Shown: piece after piece, positions 1 through 8,979 of the stretch
How the letters are laid out: each line of letters opens with the position of its first letter
Position numbering within the stretch: the stretch's first letter is position 1
From: Collimonas fungivorans Ter331
GTDB taxonomy: Bacteria; Pseudomonadota; Gammaproteobacteria; Burkholderiales; Burkholderiaceae_D
Length of the DNA: 64,000 bases
Direction of reading: 5' to 3'
Assembly (NCBI RefSeq): GCF_000221045.1
Contig: NC_015856.1
Location: 1,928,687-1,992,686, forward strand
Translations under genes and position numbers: made by a program
The notes under the pieces: generated by a model
Told to the model about the DNA's origin: nothing
Databases searched by the model: none
Seen by the model: the letters and a program-made list of their open reading frames with translations, nothing else

Positions 1-688
1 CCTCAGGCGCAGGGCGGCCGGTGACGCTGCCGGCCAGTCCGAGCACGGTGGCCCAGGTCTGGTTGGGCGAGCCGGATGTGTACAGCTGGTCCGCCAGCGT
101 GGCCCAGCCGGACAGGGCGACCGCGGTCTTGAAGCGCGGGTCTTGCCCGAGCGCGATCAGCGACAGGCCGGCGCCGTAGGAAATGCCGCTGGCGGCGACG
201 TTGTTGATGTCGATAGGCGCATTGGCTTGCAGCCAGTCGAGCACCGACGAGACATCGCGCGCATCTTCCGGCGCGGCGACGTCTACCTGGCCTTCGGACA
301 GATAGAAACCGCGCGCGGTGTAGCTGACCACGACATAACCGTCTTGCGCCAGCTTCTGCTGCTGGCCGATATATTCGACGCGGCCCGGCGCCGCCCAACT
401 GGCGATCATGACGATGGCGGGGAATTTCTGGTCGCTGCTGCTGCGTTTCGGCAGGAACAGGTTGGCCGCCAGTTTGGTGCCGTCGAAACTGGTGATGGTC
501 ATGGCGGGGATCCAGCAGGTGCCGTCTACGGGGGAGACGATTCCTGGCGATTGCATCGGGCTGGCGTAGCTGGCTGCTTCGGCCGGGCTGGCGTTGCGGC
601 ACAGTTCGGCGTTGGCGCCGGCGGACGCCAGGCTCAAGCCTAACGCCAGGGCGATGCCGGGCAGGGTAAATGAAGACGAGATGCGCAT
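1..688 (-). CDS. Secreted CocE/NonD-type alpha/beta hydrolase (S15 peptidase-like), 3' end outside window
   Basis: The reading frame is open from an ATG at 688 to the left edge, giving 229 residues without a stop. An AGGAG ribosome binding site lies 8 bases before the ATG. Residues 1-27 form a signal peptide ending in GANA, so the enzyme is exported. The nucleophile elbow is GISYGAG with Ser170, followed by an ALSGW strand; this pattern is typical of the CocE/NonD and X-Pro dipeptidyl-peptidase (S15) hydrolases, which cleave esters, amides or N-terminal dipeptides. The catalytic Asp and His and any C-terminal jelly-roll domain would lie beyond the edge. Substrate cannot be told. It is divergent from the hydrolase at 978, and the two share a 289-base promoter region with two CGATCG palindromes. 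Confidence 0.8.
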   Translation of the reverse strand, partial: MRISSSFTLPGIALALGLSLASAGANAELCRNASPAEAASYASPMQSPGIVSPVDGTCWIPAMTITSFDGTKLAANLFLPKRSSSDQKFPAIVMIASWAAPGRVEYIGQQQKLAQDGYVVVSYTARGFYLSEGQVDVAAPEDARDVSSVLDWLQANAPIDINNVAASGISYGAGLSLIALGQDPRFKTAVALSGWATLADQLYTSGSPNQTWATVLGLAGSVTGRPAPE

Positions 689-776
689 GCGACGTTCTCC
701 TGTATTTATGATTGATTATTCAGTGTTCAATGTTGCCGGGGGATTCAAAACTGCGTGCTGCGGGAAAGCGGATGTG

Positions 777-861
777 GTGAGCGATCGTTATCAGGCAGGC
801 CATCTGCATGCGGCGTTTGCGGCAAATGGAAGTGCTTTGAAATTAAGTGAACGATCGTTCT
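777..861. promoter_or_regulatory. Two CGATCG-centred palindromes, candidate operator pair
   Basis: Between the divergent hydrolase genes, positions 847-861 read GTGAACGATCGTTCT, which contains a perfect 12-base palindrome (849-860). Positions 777-790 read GTGAGCGATCGTTA, a close copy. The two centres are 70 bases apart and in the same register. Palindromes of this form resemble operators of TetR-type repressors; that link is inference, and no regulator gene lies next to them. Confidence 0.4.
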
Positions 862-977
862 TTTTTCATCTTTTTATTAACCCACGCATCGCGTTGCAGC
901 ATCAATAAAAAGATTAGAAGATAGCGACTAATGATCAATGTGCACTGTCGCTGGTCAAACCGAATCGGAGGGCGAGG

Positions 978-1859
978 ATGTTAAACCGGATCGATGCAGG
1001 CGTTCTTAATGTTACCTACGCGGAGAGCGGCGATGCCGATGGCCGCGCGGTCGTGCTGCTGCACGGCTTCCCCTACGACATCCGCGCATACGACGACGTG
1101 AGTGGATTGCTGGCGGCGGCCGGTTGCCGCGTCATCACGCCGTATCTGCGCGGTTACGGTCCGACCCGTTTCCTGTCGGCTGATACGCCGCGCTCTGGCC
1201 AGCAAGCGGCGCTGGCGCATGACCTGTTGGCCCTGATGGATGCGCTGGCGATTCCCGACGCAGTGCTGGCCGGCTACGACTGGGGCGGCCGCGCCGCCTG
1301 CATCGTCGCCGCGCTATGGCCGCAGCGCGTGCGCGGCCTGGTGTCCGGCGGCGGCTACAATGTCCAGGATATTGCGGCATCGGTAAAACCGCAGGCGCCG
1401 GAAAACGAATGGCGCTACTGGTACCAGTATTATTTCCACGGCGAACGCGGCCGGGCCGGGCTGGCGCAGGACCGCTATGCCTTTTGCCAGCTGCTGTGGC
1501 GCCTGTGGTCGCCCAACTGGCGGTTCGATGAAGAGACTTACCGGCGCAGCGCCGCCGCCTTCGATAACCCGGATTTTGTCGAGGTCGTGATCCATTCCTA
1601 TCGCCATCGGTTTGGACTGGCGCCAGGCGATCCCGCGTATGAACATACGGAATCGCTGCTGGCCGCGCAGCCGCCGATCAGCGTGCCGGCCGTGGTGCTG
1701 GATGGCGCTGGCGATGGCGTCAGCCTGAGCGGCGATTCGGCAGGACATGAGCGGTTTTTCAGCGGACCGTACCAGCGCCGGGTGGTGCCGGTTGCGGGAC
1801 ACAACTTGCCGCAGGAAGCCGCGCAGGATTTCGCCGGTGCTATATTGGCGCTGCTCTGA
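978..1859 (+). CDS. Alpha/beta hydrolase, epoxide hydrolase/haloalkane dehalogenase-like
   Basis: This 293-residue cytoplasmic protein has the oxyanion motif HGFP (residues 29-32), an LRGYGPTRF strand-loop, and a nucleophile elbow GYDWGG with Asp101 in place of Ser. An Asp nucleophile in this context is the signature of epoxide hydrolases and haloalkane dehalogenases, which form an ester intermediate with the substrate. A late AGHN motif near residue 276 supplies the likely catalytic His. The ATG at 978 follows a purine-rich GGAGGGCGAGG site. No signal peptide is visible. Its substrate is unknown. Confidence 0.8.
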   Translation: MLNRIDAGVLNVTYAESGDADGRAVVLLHGFPYDIRAYDDVSGLLAAAGCRVITPYLRGYGPTRFLSADTPRSGQQAALAHDLLALMDALAIPDAVLAGYDWGGRAACIVAALWPQRVRGLVSGGGYNVQDIAASVKPQAPENEWRYWYQYYFHGERGRAGLAQDRYAFCQLLWRLWSPNWRFDEETYRRSAAAFDNPDFVEVVIHSYRHRFGLAPGDPAYEHTESLLAAQPPISVPAVVLDGAGDGVSLSGDSAGHERFFSGPYQRRVVPVAGHNLPQEAAQDFAGAILALL

Positions 1860-1881
1860 TCATTTTTTGAAAGGCTGTCTC

Positions 1882-3285
1882 ATGTTGCGTCTGGTGCTGC
1901 TGCTGTTGGGTGTCGACTACTTGCGCGATCGCTGGCGCGGATTGCGGATCATCGGCTGGATCTGGGCTGTCGCAGGCGTAGTGATATTTGTCGACGCCCT
2001 GGACAATGCGCTGTATTTCCCGATCAGTTTTTTCGCCTACTTCCTGCTTGCCGAAGGCATCGCCACACTGGCGGTGGCATGGACTGGGGTTGCCGGGCAA
2101 CGCATCCTGCGCCACATCAAAGGCGTGGCGTTCATCATTGCCGCGCTGCTTATCCTGGCTGGCCACCACCACGGCAATTTCATCTTGTCGATGATTTTCG
2201 GCACGCTGTTCCTGGCCGACGGATTGCTGCAATCGATCTCGGCAACCGTGGTGCGTTATCCGCGCTGGCGGCTGGCGCTCGCCGGCGGCGTCGTCGAGTG
2301 CGCCATCGCGATTTTTTTCTACCAGCCGTATCCGACCCACTACGTCGGCACCGTGCCTTATTGCATCGGGCTGGGCCTGGCGTTCGGCGGCTGGCAGATG
2401 CTGCTGCTGGCGTACCGTGTGCGGCGCCTGTCGGCCAAGGCAACGGTCGAGTCCTTGCTGCAGAGGGCAGAGGCCAGCTCGGCCCAGCAATATGCTGGAG
2501 CGGCGGCCAAGAATACTTTGCGGGAATGGGATGGCCCGCCGGCTGCGGACGAAAAGGCCCTGACCGTCCATGTCTGGACACCGGTCGGTTCCTCGCGGAC
2601 GCCGGCGCAGCGGCTGCCGATCATTGATCGTTATATTGCCGCGGTTGACTCCGATGGCGTGATTTCCACCGGTCACGCGGCGCTTGAGACGCCTGAAGGG
2701 GTTTATATCAGCCTCTATCCGGGAGTTGAAATCGACCGCTCGCCGGATCAATTCGGGCGCCTGCTGCGGGCTACGCCGGACAACGATGTGGCAGGCGTGT
2801 TCCAGCCCGACTATCCAACCGAATCGCGCGCCTGGTGCGAATCGACCGTCAAGGTCAGGATCAGGAACTACAGCGCCGAACGGTTAAGTGCTTTTTGGGA
2901 AAACTACCGGCAGGACAATACCTACAACCTGACTTACCGCAACTGCTCGAGCTCGGTCGCGCGTGCGCTGGAAGCTGCGCTTGAGGGAGCGGCCGGCAGG
3001 ATCCGCGGCCGCAGCTGGAGCGCGTTTGTGCGGCTGCTGCTGACGCCGGAACTGTGGGTGGCGGCGCAAATCCGCAAGCGCGCAAAAACCATGGCATGGA
3101 CGCCGGGGCTGGCCCTGGATTACGCGCGCGCCATGAGCATGCTGGCGGACCCGAGGCCGTTCGGCTGGCTGAAGATGGCGCGCTTGGCGCTGCGCACCAT
3201 GTCGCGTTCGCGCCGCGCCTGGCGCCAGGAGCATGCAATGGCCAGGCAGCCGATGGCGGACAGCGAAGAAAAAATCACCTCCTGA
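1882..3285 (+). CDS. DUF308/HdeD-like membrane protein fused to a putative permuted papain-like domain
   Basis: The frame is open further upstream, but the ATG at 1882 follows AAAGGCTG and begins a plausible N-terminus, giving 467 residues. Residues 1-180 contain about six hydrophobic segments in short-hairpin order, as in HdeD/DUF308 acid-resistance membrane proteins. After a linker (about 185-245), residues 246-380 are soluble and carry a GHAALET motif (His265) followed about 90 residues later by a YRNCSS motif (Cys355). A His-before-Cys order with these flanks is what circularly permuted NlpC/P60-LRAT or DUF4105-type cysteine hydrolases show; that assignment is inference. The gene starts 22 bases after the upstream hydrolase stops and is probably co-transcribed with it. 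The last 90 residues are basic and helical, with no assigned role. Confidence 0.6.
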   Translation: MLRLVLLLLGVDYLRDRWRGLRIIGWIWAVAGVVIFVDALDNALYFPISFFAYFLLAEGIATLAVAWTGVAGQRILRHIKGVAFIIAALLILAGHHHGNFILSMIFGTLFLADGLLQSISATVVRYPRWRLALAGGVVECAIAIFFYQPYPTHYVGTVPYCIGLGLAFGGWQMLLLAYRVRRLSAKATVESLLQRAEASSAQQYAGAAAKNTLREWDGPPAADEKALTVHVWTPVGSSRTPAQRLPIIDRYIAAVDSDGVISTGHAALETPEGVYISLYPGVEIDRSPDQFGRLLRATPDNDVAGVFQPDYPTESRAWCESTVKVRIRNYSAERLSAFWENYRQDNTYNLTYRNCSSSVARALEAALEGAAGRIRGRSWSAFVRLLLTPELWVAAQIRKRAKTMAWTPGLALDYARAMSMLADPRPFGWLKMARLALRTMSRSRRAWRQEHAMARQPMADSEEKITS

Positions 3286-3303
3286 AATCCGCTTTGAAAC
3301 CAT

Positions 3304-3798
3304 TTATGCCCGGCTCGCCTCTATCTTGCCTAACAGCCATTGCAAGCCAGCCAGGTGCTGCTGGTCGTGGCTGCACAGATAATGCACCAGGCTGCGCAGG
3401 GTCAGCGCACCATAACCCTCGAATTCGGCGCTGCGCTTGAACTGTTCCGGAGACAGGCTGGCAAGCAGCGCCACGGTCTGGGTGCGTGCGCCACGGAAGC
3501 TGGCGAAAACTTCGGTCGCGTCCGCCGCGCCATAAGCACGCTCGCGGGCAAGCACGTCGCTGTCGATGGAAGCCAGCAGCGGCCTGGTTTCGTCGAGGGT
3601 GCGGCGGAAGCGCAGATGGTAGCCGTCGATCTCGATGTCGCGCACATGGCAGATCTGCTCGATGGCGGTGAATGGTTCGCTGGGCACGCCATCCCAGGAC
3701 GCGGGCGTCCAATGGCGGAATTCGGCGGGAATGGCGGCGTAGTGCGCTTCCAGCTGCAGCGGGAAAGCGGCGAGGGTGTCGATGGTGATGGAATGCAT
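3304..3798 (-). CDS. DinB-family protein
   Basis: The protein is 164 residues from the ATG at 3798. The frame stays open to a TTG at 3837 and has another ATG at 3819, but the DinB four-helix start is best matched by the internal Met. Three His positions fit the metal triad of the DinB/YfiT fold: one in the EQICHVRDIE segment and two in the SHDQQHL segment near the C-terminus. The family includes metal-dependent thiol transferases and many proteins of unknown role. It converges with the DUF308 gene, with 18 bases between the stops and no clear terminator. Confidence 0.75.
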   Translation of the reverse strand: MHSITIDTLAAFPLQLEAHYAAIPAEFRHWTPASWDGVPSEPFTAIEQICHVRDIEIDGYHLRFRRTLDETRPLLASIDSDVLARERAYGAADATEVFASFRGARTQTVALLASLSPEQFKRSAEFEGYGALTLRSLVHYLCSHDQQHLAGLQWLLGKIEASRA

Positions 3799-3907
3799 GG
3801 CTGGCGCGCCTGGAGGCATGGATTTACGGACAGGCAATTATATGGCAACGCCAGAAACGCGTTGCGGCGTCGCTGTTTTTCCTTGCCATTGCGCGGCGCA
3901 TGCTTGG

Positions 3908-4678
3908 CTACGGCGCTTTTTTCCTGTCGCCCAAAAACGATGACAGCAAGTCCATCGGCAGTGGGAATACCACCGTGGTGTTCTTGTCGGCGCCGATCAC
4001 CGTCAGCGTTTCCAGGTAGCGCAGCAGGATTGCCTGCGGCTCTTGCGCCAGCACGTGGGCGGCCTGGTAGAGTTTTTCCGAGGCCTGCAGCTCGCCCTCG
4101 GCATGGATCACCTTGGCGCGCCGTTCGCGTTCCGCCTCGGCCTGGCGGGCGATGGCACGGATCATCGATTCGGTCAGGTCGACCTGCTTGATTTCGACGT
4201 TGGACACCTTGATGCCCCAGGAATCGGTCTGCGCATCGAGCGCCTGCTGGATCGCGAGGTTCAGTTTTTCACGCTCGGCCAGCATGTCGTCCAGCTGGTG
4301 CTTGCCCAGCACCGAACGCAGCATGGTTTGCGACAGCTGGCTGGTGGCGTTGAAAAAATTGGCGACTTCGACGATGGCTTTTTTTGGATCGACCACGCGG
4401 AAGTACACCACGGCGTTGACCCGCACCGAGACGTTGTCGCGCGAGATGACATCTTGCGTCGGCACCTCCAGCACGACGGTGCGCAGGTCGACCCTGACCA
4501 GCTGCTGGATCGCCGGCACCAGCAGCACCAGCCCCGGCCCCCTGACGCCGGAAAACCGTCCGAGGGTGAACACTACGCAGCGCTCATACTCCCGAAAAAT
4601 GTAAATTGCCGCGTTGAGCAGGATGAGCAGGACGAAGATGATTGCTATCAGTCCGAACCAGGCGAAATTCCAGGGCAT
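3908..4678 (-). CDS. Slipin: SPFH/band 7 membrane protein
   Basis: This 256-residue protein has one N-terminal transmembrane segment (about residues 6-28) followed by the SPFH/band 7 domain. The signature slipin stretches are YERCVVFTLGRF, VPTQDVISRDNVSV and the coiled-coil AEAERERRAKVI. Slipins assemble as oligomers on the membrane and are thought to organise lipid microdomains. An AGGAAGGAGG site sits before the ATG. Slipin genes often travel with nfeD, which encodes a membrane-bound serine protease-like partner; no nfeD is next to this copy. Confidence 0.88.
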   Translation of the reverse strand: MPWNFAWFGLIAIIFVLLILLNAAIYIFREYERCVVFTLGRFSGVRGPGLVLLVPAIQQLVRVDLRTVVLEVPTQDVISRDNVSVRVNAVVYFRVVDPKKAIVEVANFFNATSQLSQTMLRSVLGKHQLDDMLAEREKLNLAIQQALDAQTDSWGIKVSNVEIKQVDLTESMIRAIARQAEAERERRAKVIHAEGELQASEKLYQAAHVLAQEPQAILLRYLETLTVIGADKNTTVVFPLPMDLLSSFLGDRKKAP

Positions 4679-4855
4679 TTTGTGCCTCCTTCCTTGTCGA
4701 GGATGGCCTGGGTCCGCTGTCCGGCAACCGGACCGGCAGCAACGACCCAGGCTATAGAAACAGTATAGGTCACAGCGCGCTACTTAACATCTCCGCGTCC
4801 CTGAACTACGGCGCCGGCCATTAAACGAGGTTTCTCAATTCACAACAAGCCTGCT

Positions 4856-5485
4856 TCAGGTCGGACGTCGTCTGAACCAGCCGGCGAGAGACAGCCGGTC
4901 GCGCGTCGCCGGCAAGACTTCGTGCACCATGTCCGCCGACAGGAACAGCACCAGGCGGCTGCCCACGGGCGCAATGTCCTCGGTGGATTTTCCCAGCGGA
5001 TGCAGGCGCAGGGCGCCGCCTTGTTCCGGCAGCCAGTCCTGGTTGAGGTAAATGACCACCGATACAGTACGGCAGTCGTCGTCGCGGAAACGGTCGAGAT
5101 GGGCCTGGTAGCCGGCGCCCGGCGCGTAAAATGCGAAGTGGCTTTCGTATTCGTCCAGCCCGAGGTAGAGCTCGCGGTTCAGCGCCACGCGCAAGCTCTC
5201 CATGATCTGCAGGTAGCGGTCGCACGCCAGCGATTGTCCGGCCTGCAGCCAAAGGATGCGGTCGCCGCGGATGTCCGCGCGCAGCACCTGCGCCGCACCT
5301 TTACCTACGCCGGCCGGATTCAGTGCACCGCTGGTCGCCAGTGCACGGCATTCCGCGGCTAGTTCTTGCGTCAGTTCAAGGGATAAAAAAATGTTGTGCT
5401 GCGACCAGCCGTGTTCGGCCAGGCCGTCGGCCATGTGCGGCGGCAATGCCGCGCGGAAGTGCTCGGGGAAAGCAGGGGGCTGCAT
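4856..5485 (-). CDS. 2OG-Fe(II) oxygenase, prolyl 4-hydroxylase-like
   Basis: The protein is 209 residues from the ATG at 5485; a GTG at 5494 is also in frame. It has the double-stranded beta-helix iron triad: His129 and Asp131 in AHLDRFRDDD and His188 in MVHEV. Arg197 sits nine residues after the last His and should bind the 2-oxoglutarate carboxylate. The core IYLNQDWLPEQGGALRLHP is typical of SM-20/prolyl 4-hydroxylase-like bacterial enzymes. The substrate is unknown. It lies next to a second, unrelated 2OG oxygenase (piuC) but 154 bases separate them. Confidence 0.85.
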   Translation of the reverse strand: MQPPAFPEHFRAALPPHMADGLAEHGWSQHNIFLSLELTQELAAECRALATSGALNPAGVGKGAAQVLRADIRGDRILWLQAGQSLACDRYLQIMESLRVALNRELYLGLDEYESHFAFYAPGAGYQAHLDRFRDDDCRTVSVVIYLNQDWLPEQGGALRLHPLGKSTEDIAPVGSRLVLFLSADMVHEVLPATRDRLSLAGWFRRRPT

Positions 5486-5639
5486 CGCTACCACTCTTTG
5501 CTGGAACGTGCTTTAACTGCAGATCGTCAATATTCCAGGAGCGCTGTTTTAACGATGCCGCCAAACGAAGCCGCGCAAGCGGATTGTGGGGCTAACCGGT
5601 CCATCATAACACCGCGGAGGTCGCTGTGGAGGCCGGTCC

Positions 5640-6326
5640 TCAGGTCTCGCTCCATTGCCGCATCAGGTTGTGATAGCAGCCGATCAGGGTGCGGCGCGCC
5701 TGTTCGTCGGCATTGGTCTGGTTCAGTTTCTGGATGGCGTTGTCCATGTCGAACAGCATGCTGCGGCGGGCATCGTCGCGCACCAGGCTTTGCACCCAGA
5801 AGAAGCAGGCGCTGCGCATGCCGCGTGTGATCGGCGTGACCTGGTGCAGGCTGGTGGCCGGATAAATCACCATGTCGCCGGCGGCCAGTTTGACCGAGTG
5901 CATGCCGTAGCTGTCTTCGATCTGCAGCTCGCCGCCGTCATACGATGCAGGATCCGACAAAAACAGCGTGGCCGAGATGTCGGTGCGCAGCTTGCGGCCG
6001 TCATGCGGATGGATGCGCACGCTGCCGTCGACGTGGGCGCCGAAAGCCATGCCTTCGCCGTAGCGGTTGAACATCGGCGGGTAGACGGTATTCGGCAGCG
6101 CCGCGCTGATAAAGCGCGGATGGCGCTCCAACGCCTGCAGGATGATCTGCTGGCATTGCTGCGCCACTTCCGAACGTTCATCGATCTGCTGGTTGAACTT
6201 GACTGCCGCGCCCTGGTAGCCGGCCGTGACGCGGCCATCGACCCAGGCCGCTCCGGCCTGGTCCAGCAACTGGCGCACGGCGTCCAGCTGCCGGGCGTCG
6301 AGCACTTCGGGAATGGCAATCAACAT
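5640..6326 (-). CDS. piuC: PKHD-type Fe(II)/2OG hydroxylase PiuC/YbiX
   Basis: This 228-residue cytoplasmic protein matches the usual length of PiuC/YbiX. It has the iron triad His98-x-Asp100 in FGAHVDGS and His161 in SLHQV, with an Arg at 171 for 2-oxoglutarate. The family is iron-regulated and nearly always sits beside a catecholate siderophore receptor; it is thought to hydroxylate or process siderophore-related substrates, but the reaction is not settled. Here it starts 15 bases after the receptor stops, so the two form one iron-starvation operon. Confidence 0.9.
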   Translation of the reverse strand: MLIAIPEVLDARQLDAVRQLLDQAGAAWVDGRVTAGYQGAAVKFNQQIDERSEVAQQCQQIILQALERHPRFISAALPNTVYPPMFNRYGEGMAFGAHVDGSVRIHPHDGRKLRTDISATLFLSDPASYDGGELQIEDSYGMHSVKLAAGDMVIYPATSLHQVTPITRGMRSACFFWVQSLVRDDARRSMLFDMDNAIQKLNQTNADEQARRTLIGCYHNLMRQWSET

Positions 6327-6341
6327 GGGCTCTTCCGTTTT

Positions 6342-8576
6342 TTACATGCGATAGTTGAGCGACAGCATTGCGGTGCGGCCGCTGCCTGGCACCGAACGTC
6401 CGCCGTCGGACTGGATCAGCGCATCGTAATACATCTTGTTGGCCAGGTTGAACAGATTCAGGCGGATATCGTATTTCGGTTGCGTATACGCCACCGTTGC
6501 ATCCCAGCGCGTATAGCCGCCGGCCTGCACGGTGTTGGTGGGATTGGCGTAGCGTTCCGACATGTAAGTGGCGCCGCCGCCGATTTCCCAGTGCGGCGCG
6601 ACCTTGTAGGTGGACCAGCTGGTCAGCGTATTCTTCGGCGTGTTGACCGGGATCTTGCCCAGCGTGCCGTCGAGGGCGGAAGACTGGATTACCTTGGCGT
6701 CCAGGTAGGTATAACCGAGTGCGACCTGCCAGTCCTTGGTGATATGGCCGACGGCGCCGGCGCGCGCGCCGTTGACCCTGACTGTGCCGTCCAGCACATA
6801 GACGCCGGTGCTGACCTGGCTGCGTGCATTTTCCTTCTTGATCTGGAAAATGGCGGCGTTGAGCGACAGCTTGTCGTTGAGCAGGTCCCACTTGCCGCCC
6901 AGTTCGTAGGAGCGATTCTTTTCAGGATCGAGGTTTTGCTGGCCGGTGGTGCCGGTCAGCTGTTCCAGCGACGGATTGAAGGAAGTGCCGTAGGACAGGT
7001 AGTACGACTGCTCCGCGCTTGGCTGCCAGATGCTGCCCAGGCGCACGCTGGTGAAATTGATGGTCTGCTGGGCTGAAGGCAGGGTAGTGTTCTTGGCAGC
7101 AGGAGGGGCATTGGTCGTGTTCAGCGAGTTGGTGATGCTGGCGATGTATCTGTCGAAGCGCAGGCCGCCGACCAGCTTGAATTGGTCGCTGAGCGTCATG
7201 GTGTCGTTGAGATAGGCGGCGATGGTGTTGGCTGAGCCGCCGGCGCGGTTGCCAGCCTGGCTGGCGACGCTGCTGCCGGCCGCGCTGTAGCCTGGATTGA
7301 CCAGCGGCACGCAGTCGTTATAACCGGCGACCGTCGAGGTCGGATTCAAGGCTTTGCCGTTGCAGCTGCCGTTGCGGTAGTGGCCCTGGTTATCGTAGCC
7401 GTCATGGCCGAGCTCGAAGCCGGCCAGCAATTCATGCTTGATGCTTCCGGTGCTGAGTTTGGCCGACAGTTCGGTCTGGTTGAAAATCGAATAGTCGCGG
7501 ATGTCGCGGTCATGGCTCTGGCCGCGGACGTACAGGCTGCTTAGTGGCAGCCCGCTGACTGCCGATGGCGTCAGCGGCGTAAAGCCGGCGGCGGAAACCG
7601 TGCCGATGGTGTTAGGCGCGGTTTCGACCGCGCTGGTGCGCACGTAATTGAATTGCGTCTGGTTGCGCAGCACGACGTCAGGCGTGATCTTGTGGCGCAC
7701 GGTAGCATTCAGCGCTGCTACATCTTGGTCGGTATGGTCGCTGTTGAGGCCGTAGGCGGTATCGCGGCCGACCGGCGCCGGATGGCCGTTGAGCGGCGGC
7801 AGGCCGTAGTCGGGCATGTCATGGTTGTGCTGGATCAGAGCCGACAAGGTGATTTCGGTCGGGGTGCCGATGCCGAATACGTAGGAACCGGCCAGGCCGA
7901 AATCCTGCACGTCGGTCTGGTCGCGCGTAGTGGCCTTGCCGCTTTGCGCCATGGCCGACAGGCGCAATGCCGAGGTATCCGACAACGGACGGTTGTAGTC
8001 TGCCGTGGTGCGCACCAGGCCGTTGGTGGTGGCCGATGCCGAGACTTCGGTCGCGGCATGCAGGTTGGCTTTCTTGGTCACCTGGTTGATCACGCCGCCG
8101 GTGGAGCCGCGCCCGAACAGCATCGACGACGGTCCCATCAGCACTTCGACTTCATCGATGGCGAAAGTGTCGCGGTAGTACTGGCCGCGGTCGCGGAAGC
8201 CGTCCAGGTAGATGTCGGTGCGCGCCGAAAAGCCATTCAGATTGATGTTGTTGCCGATCTGGCCGCCTTCGGCGCCGCCCAGGGTGATGCCGGCCACATT
8301 GCGCAGGGCATCGGCGAGCGAGTTCGCCCCTTGCGACTGCATCAGCGCCTTGTTCACCACAACCACCGATTGCGGCACGTCATGCAGGTCGGCCGGCAAC
8401 TTGGTGAGGGAAGTGGCATTGGCGTTGAAATCGCCGCGGCTGCCTTCCACCACGACTTCCTGCAGCACGGCAGGGCTGGCATCTGTTTTGGGGCTAGGGG
8501 TTTGCTGAGCGTGCGAGGACAGGGGAGCGGCGAACACTGCGACCAGCGCAGCGGCAATCGGGTTGAGGCGGTTCAT
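6342..8576 (-). CDS. TonB-dependent catecholate siderophore receptor (PiuA/Fiu-like)
   Basis: The outer-membrane receptor is 744 residues from the ATG at 8576 (a TTG at 8591 is in frame). A signal peptide ends near SSHA. The N-terminal plug carries EVVVEGSRGDF and the segment DVPQSVVVVNKALMQSQG typical of siderophore receptors, followed by VLMGPSSMLFGRGSTGG. The C-terminal barrel ends in a TAMLSLNYRM strand with a terminal Met in place of the usual Phe. It should import ferric catecholate or a mimic using TonB energy. piuC follows in the same operon, and a Fur-box-like site lies about 100 bases upstream. Confidence 0.92.
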   Translation of the reverse strand: MNRLNPIAAALVAVFAAPLSSHAQQTPSPKTDASPAVLQEVVVEGSRGDFNANATSLTKLPADLHDVPQSVVVVNKALMQSQGANSLADALRNVAGITLGGAEGGQIGNNINLNGFSARTDIYLDGFRDRGQYYRDTFAIDEVEVLMGPSSMLFGRGSTGGVINQVTKKANLHAATEVSASATTNGLVRTTADYNRPLSDTSALRLSAMAQSGKATTRDQTDVQDFGLAGSYVFGIGTPTEITLSALIQHNHDMPDYGLPPLNGHPAPVGRDTAYGLNSDHTDQDVAALNATVRHKITPDVVLRNQTQFNYVRTSAVETAPNTIGTVSAAGFTPLTPSAVSGLPLSSLYVRGQSHDRDIRDYSIFNQTELSAKLSTGSIKHELLAGFELGHDGYDNQGHYRNGSCNGKALNPTSTVAGYNDCVPLVNPGYSAAGSSVASQAGNRAGGSANTIAAYLNDTMTLSDQFKLVGGLRFDRYIASITNSLNTTNAPPAAKNTTLPSAQQTINFTSVRLGSIWQPSAEQSYYLSYGTSFNPSLEQLTGTTGQQNLDPEKNRSYELGGKWDLLNDKLSLNAAIFQIKKENARSQVSTGVYVLDGTVRVNGARAGAVGHITKDWQVALGYTYLDAKVIQSSALDGTLGKIPVNTPKNTLTSWSTYKVAPHWEIGGGATYMSERYANPTNTVQAGGYTRWDATVAYTQPKYDIRLNLFNLANKMYYDALIQSDGGRSVPGSGRTAMLSLNYRM

Positions 8577-8672
8577 TGTTTTAGTTATCAAAGGTTTAGC
8601 TTCAGGAGGCTGAAGCAGAAATTTTGGCTGGCTAATACGGTTATCCCCGTTTCACTGGCTGGCAGGCGCTGC

Positions 8673-8688
8673 TAATGAGAATGATTCT
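8673..8688 (-). promoter_or_regulatory. Fur-box-like operator for the siderophore receptor operon
   Basis: Positions 8673-8688 read TAATGAGAATGATTCT, which agrees with the Fur consensus (GATAATGATAATCATTATC) at about 13 of 16 aligned positions. It lies about 100 bases upstream of the receptor start, where iron-bound Fur would block transcription. The rest of the 403-base gap to the aldo/keto reductase at 8980 is AT-rich for this genome and shows no other gene. Confidence 0.6.
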
Positions 8689-8979
8689 GTAATCGATTCT
8701 TATTTAATGTTATTTCGCGAGGCAATTATAAATGAATACCAACGTAAATTAATAGCCGGGAATTGTAAAAAGCGCCTGATTGCCACCGTTTCCAGCCTTT
8801 TTGATTGTTCTTTCAAGAGGTACATCAAGATGGTAATTGTTGATGTCAAATCAAATATCATTTGAGCATATATGTATTTTTCGCAACAAAGAATGAGCGC
8901 ACAGTATGTCTTTCGTTAATCGGCGCAGCGGCAGGCCGCAATATGAACTGACCCCTGTCATCTCTTTCAAAGGAATCCC

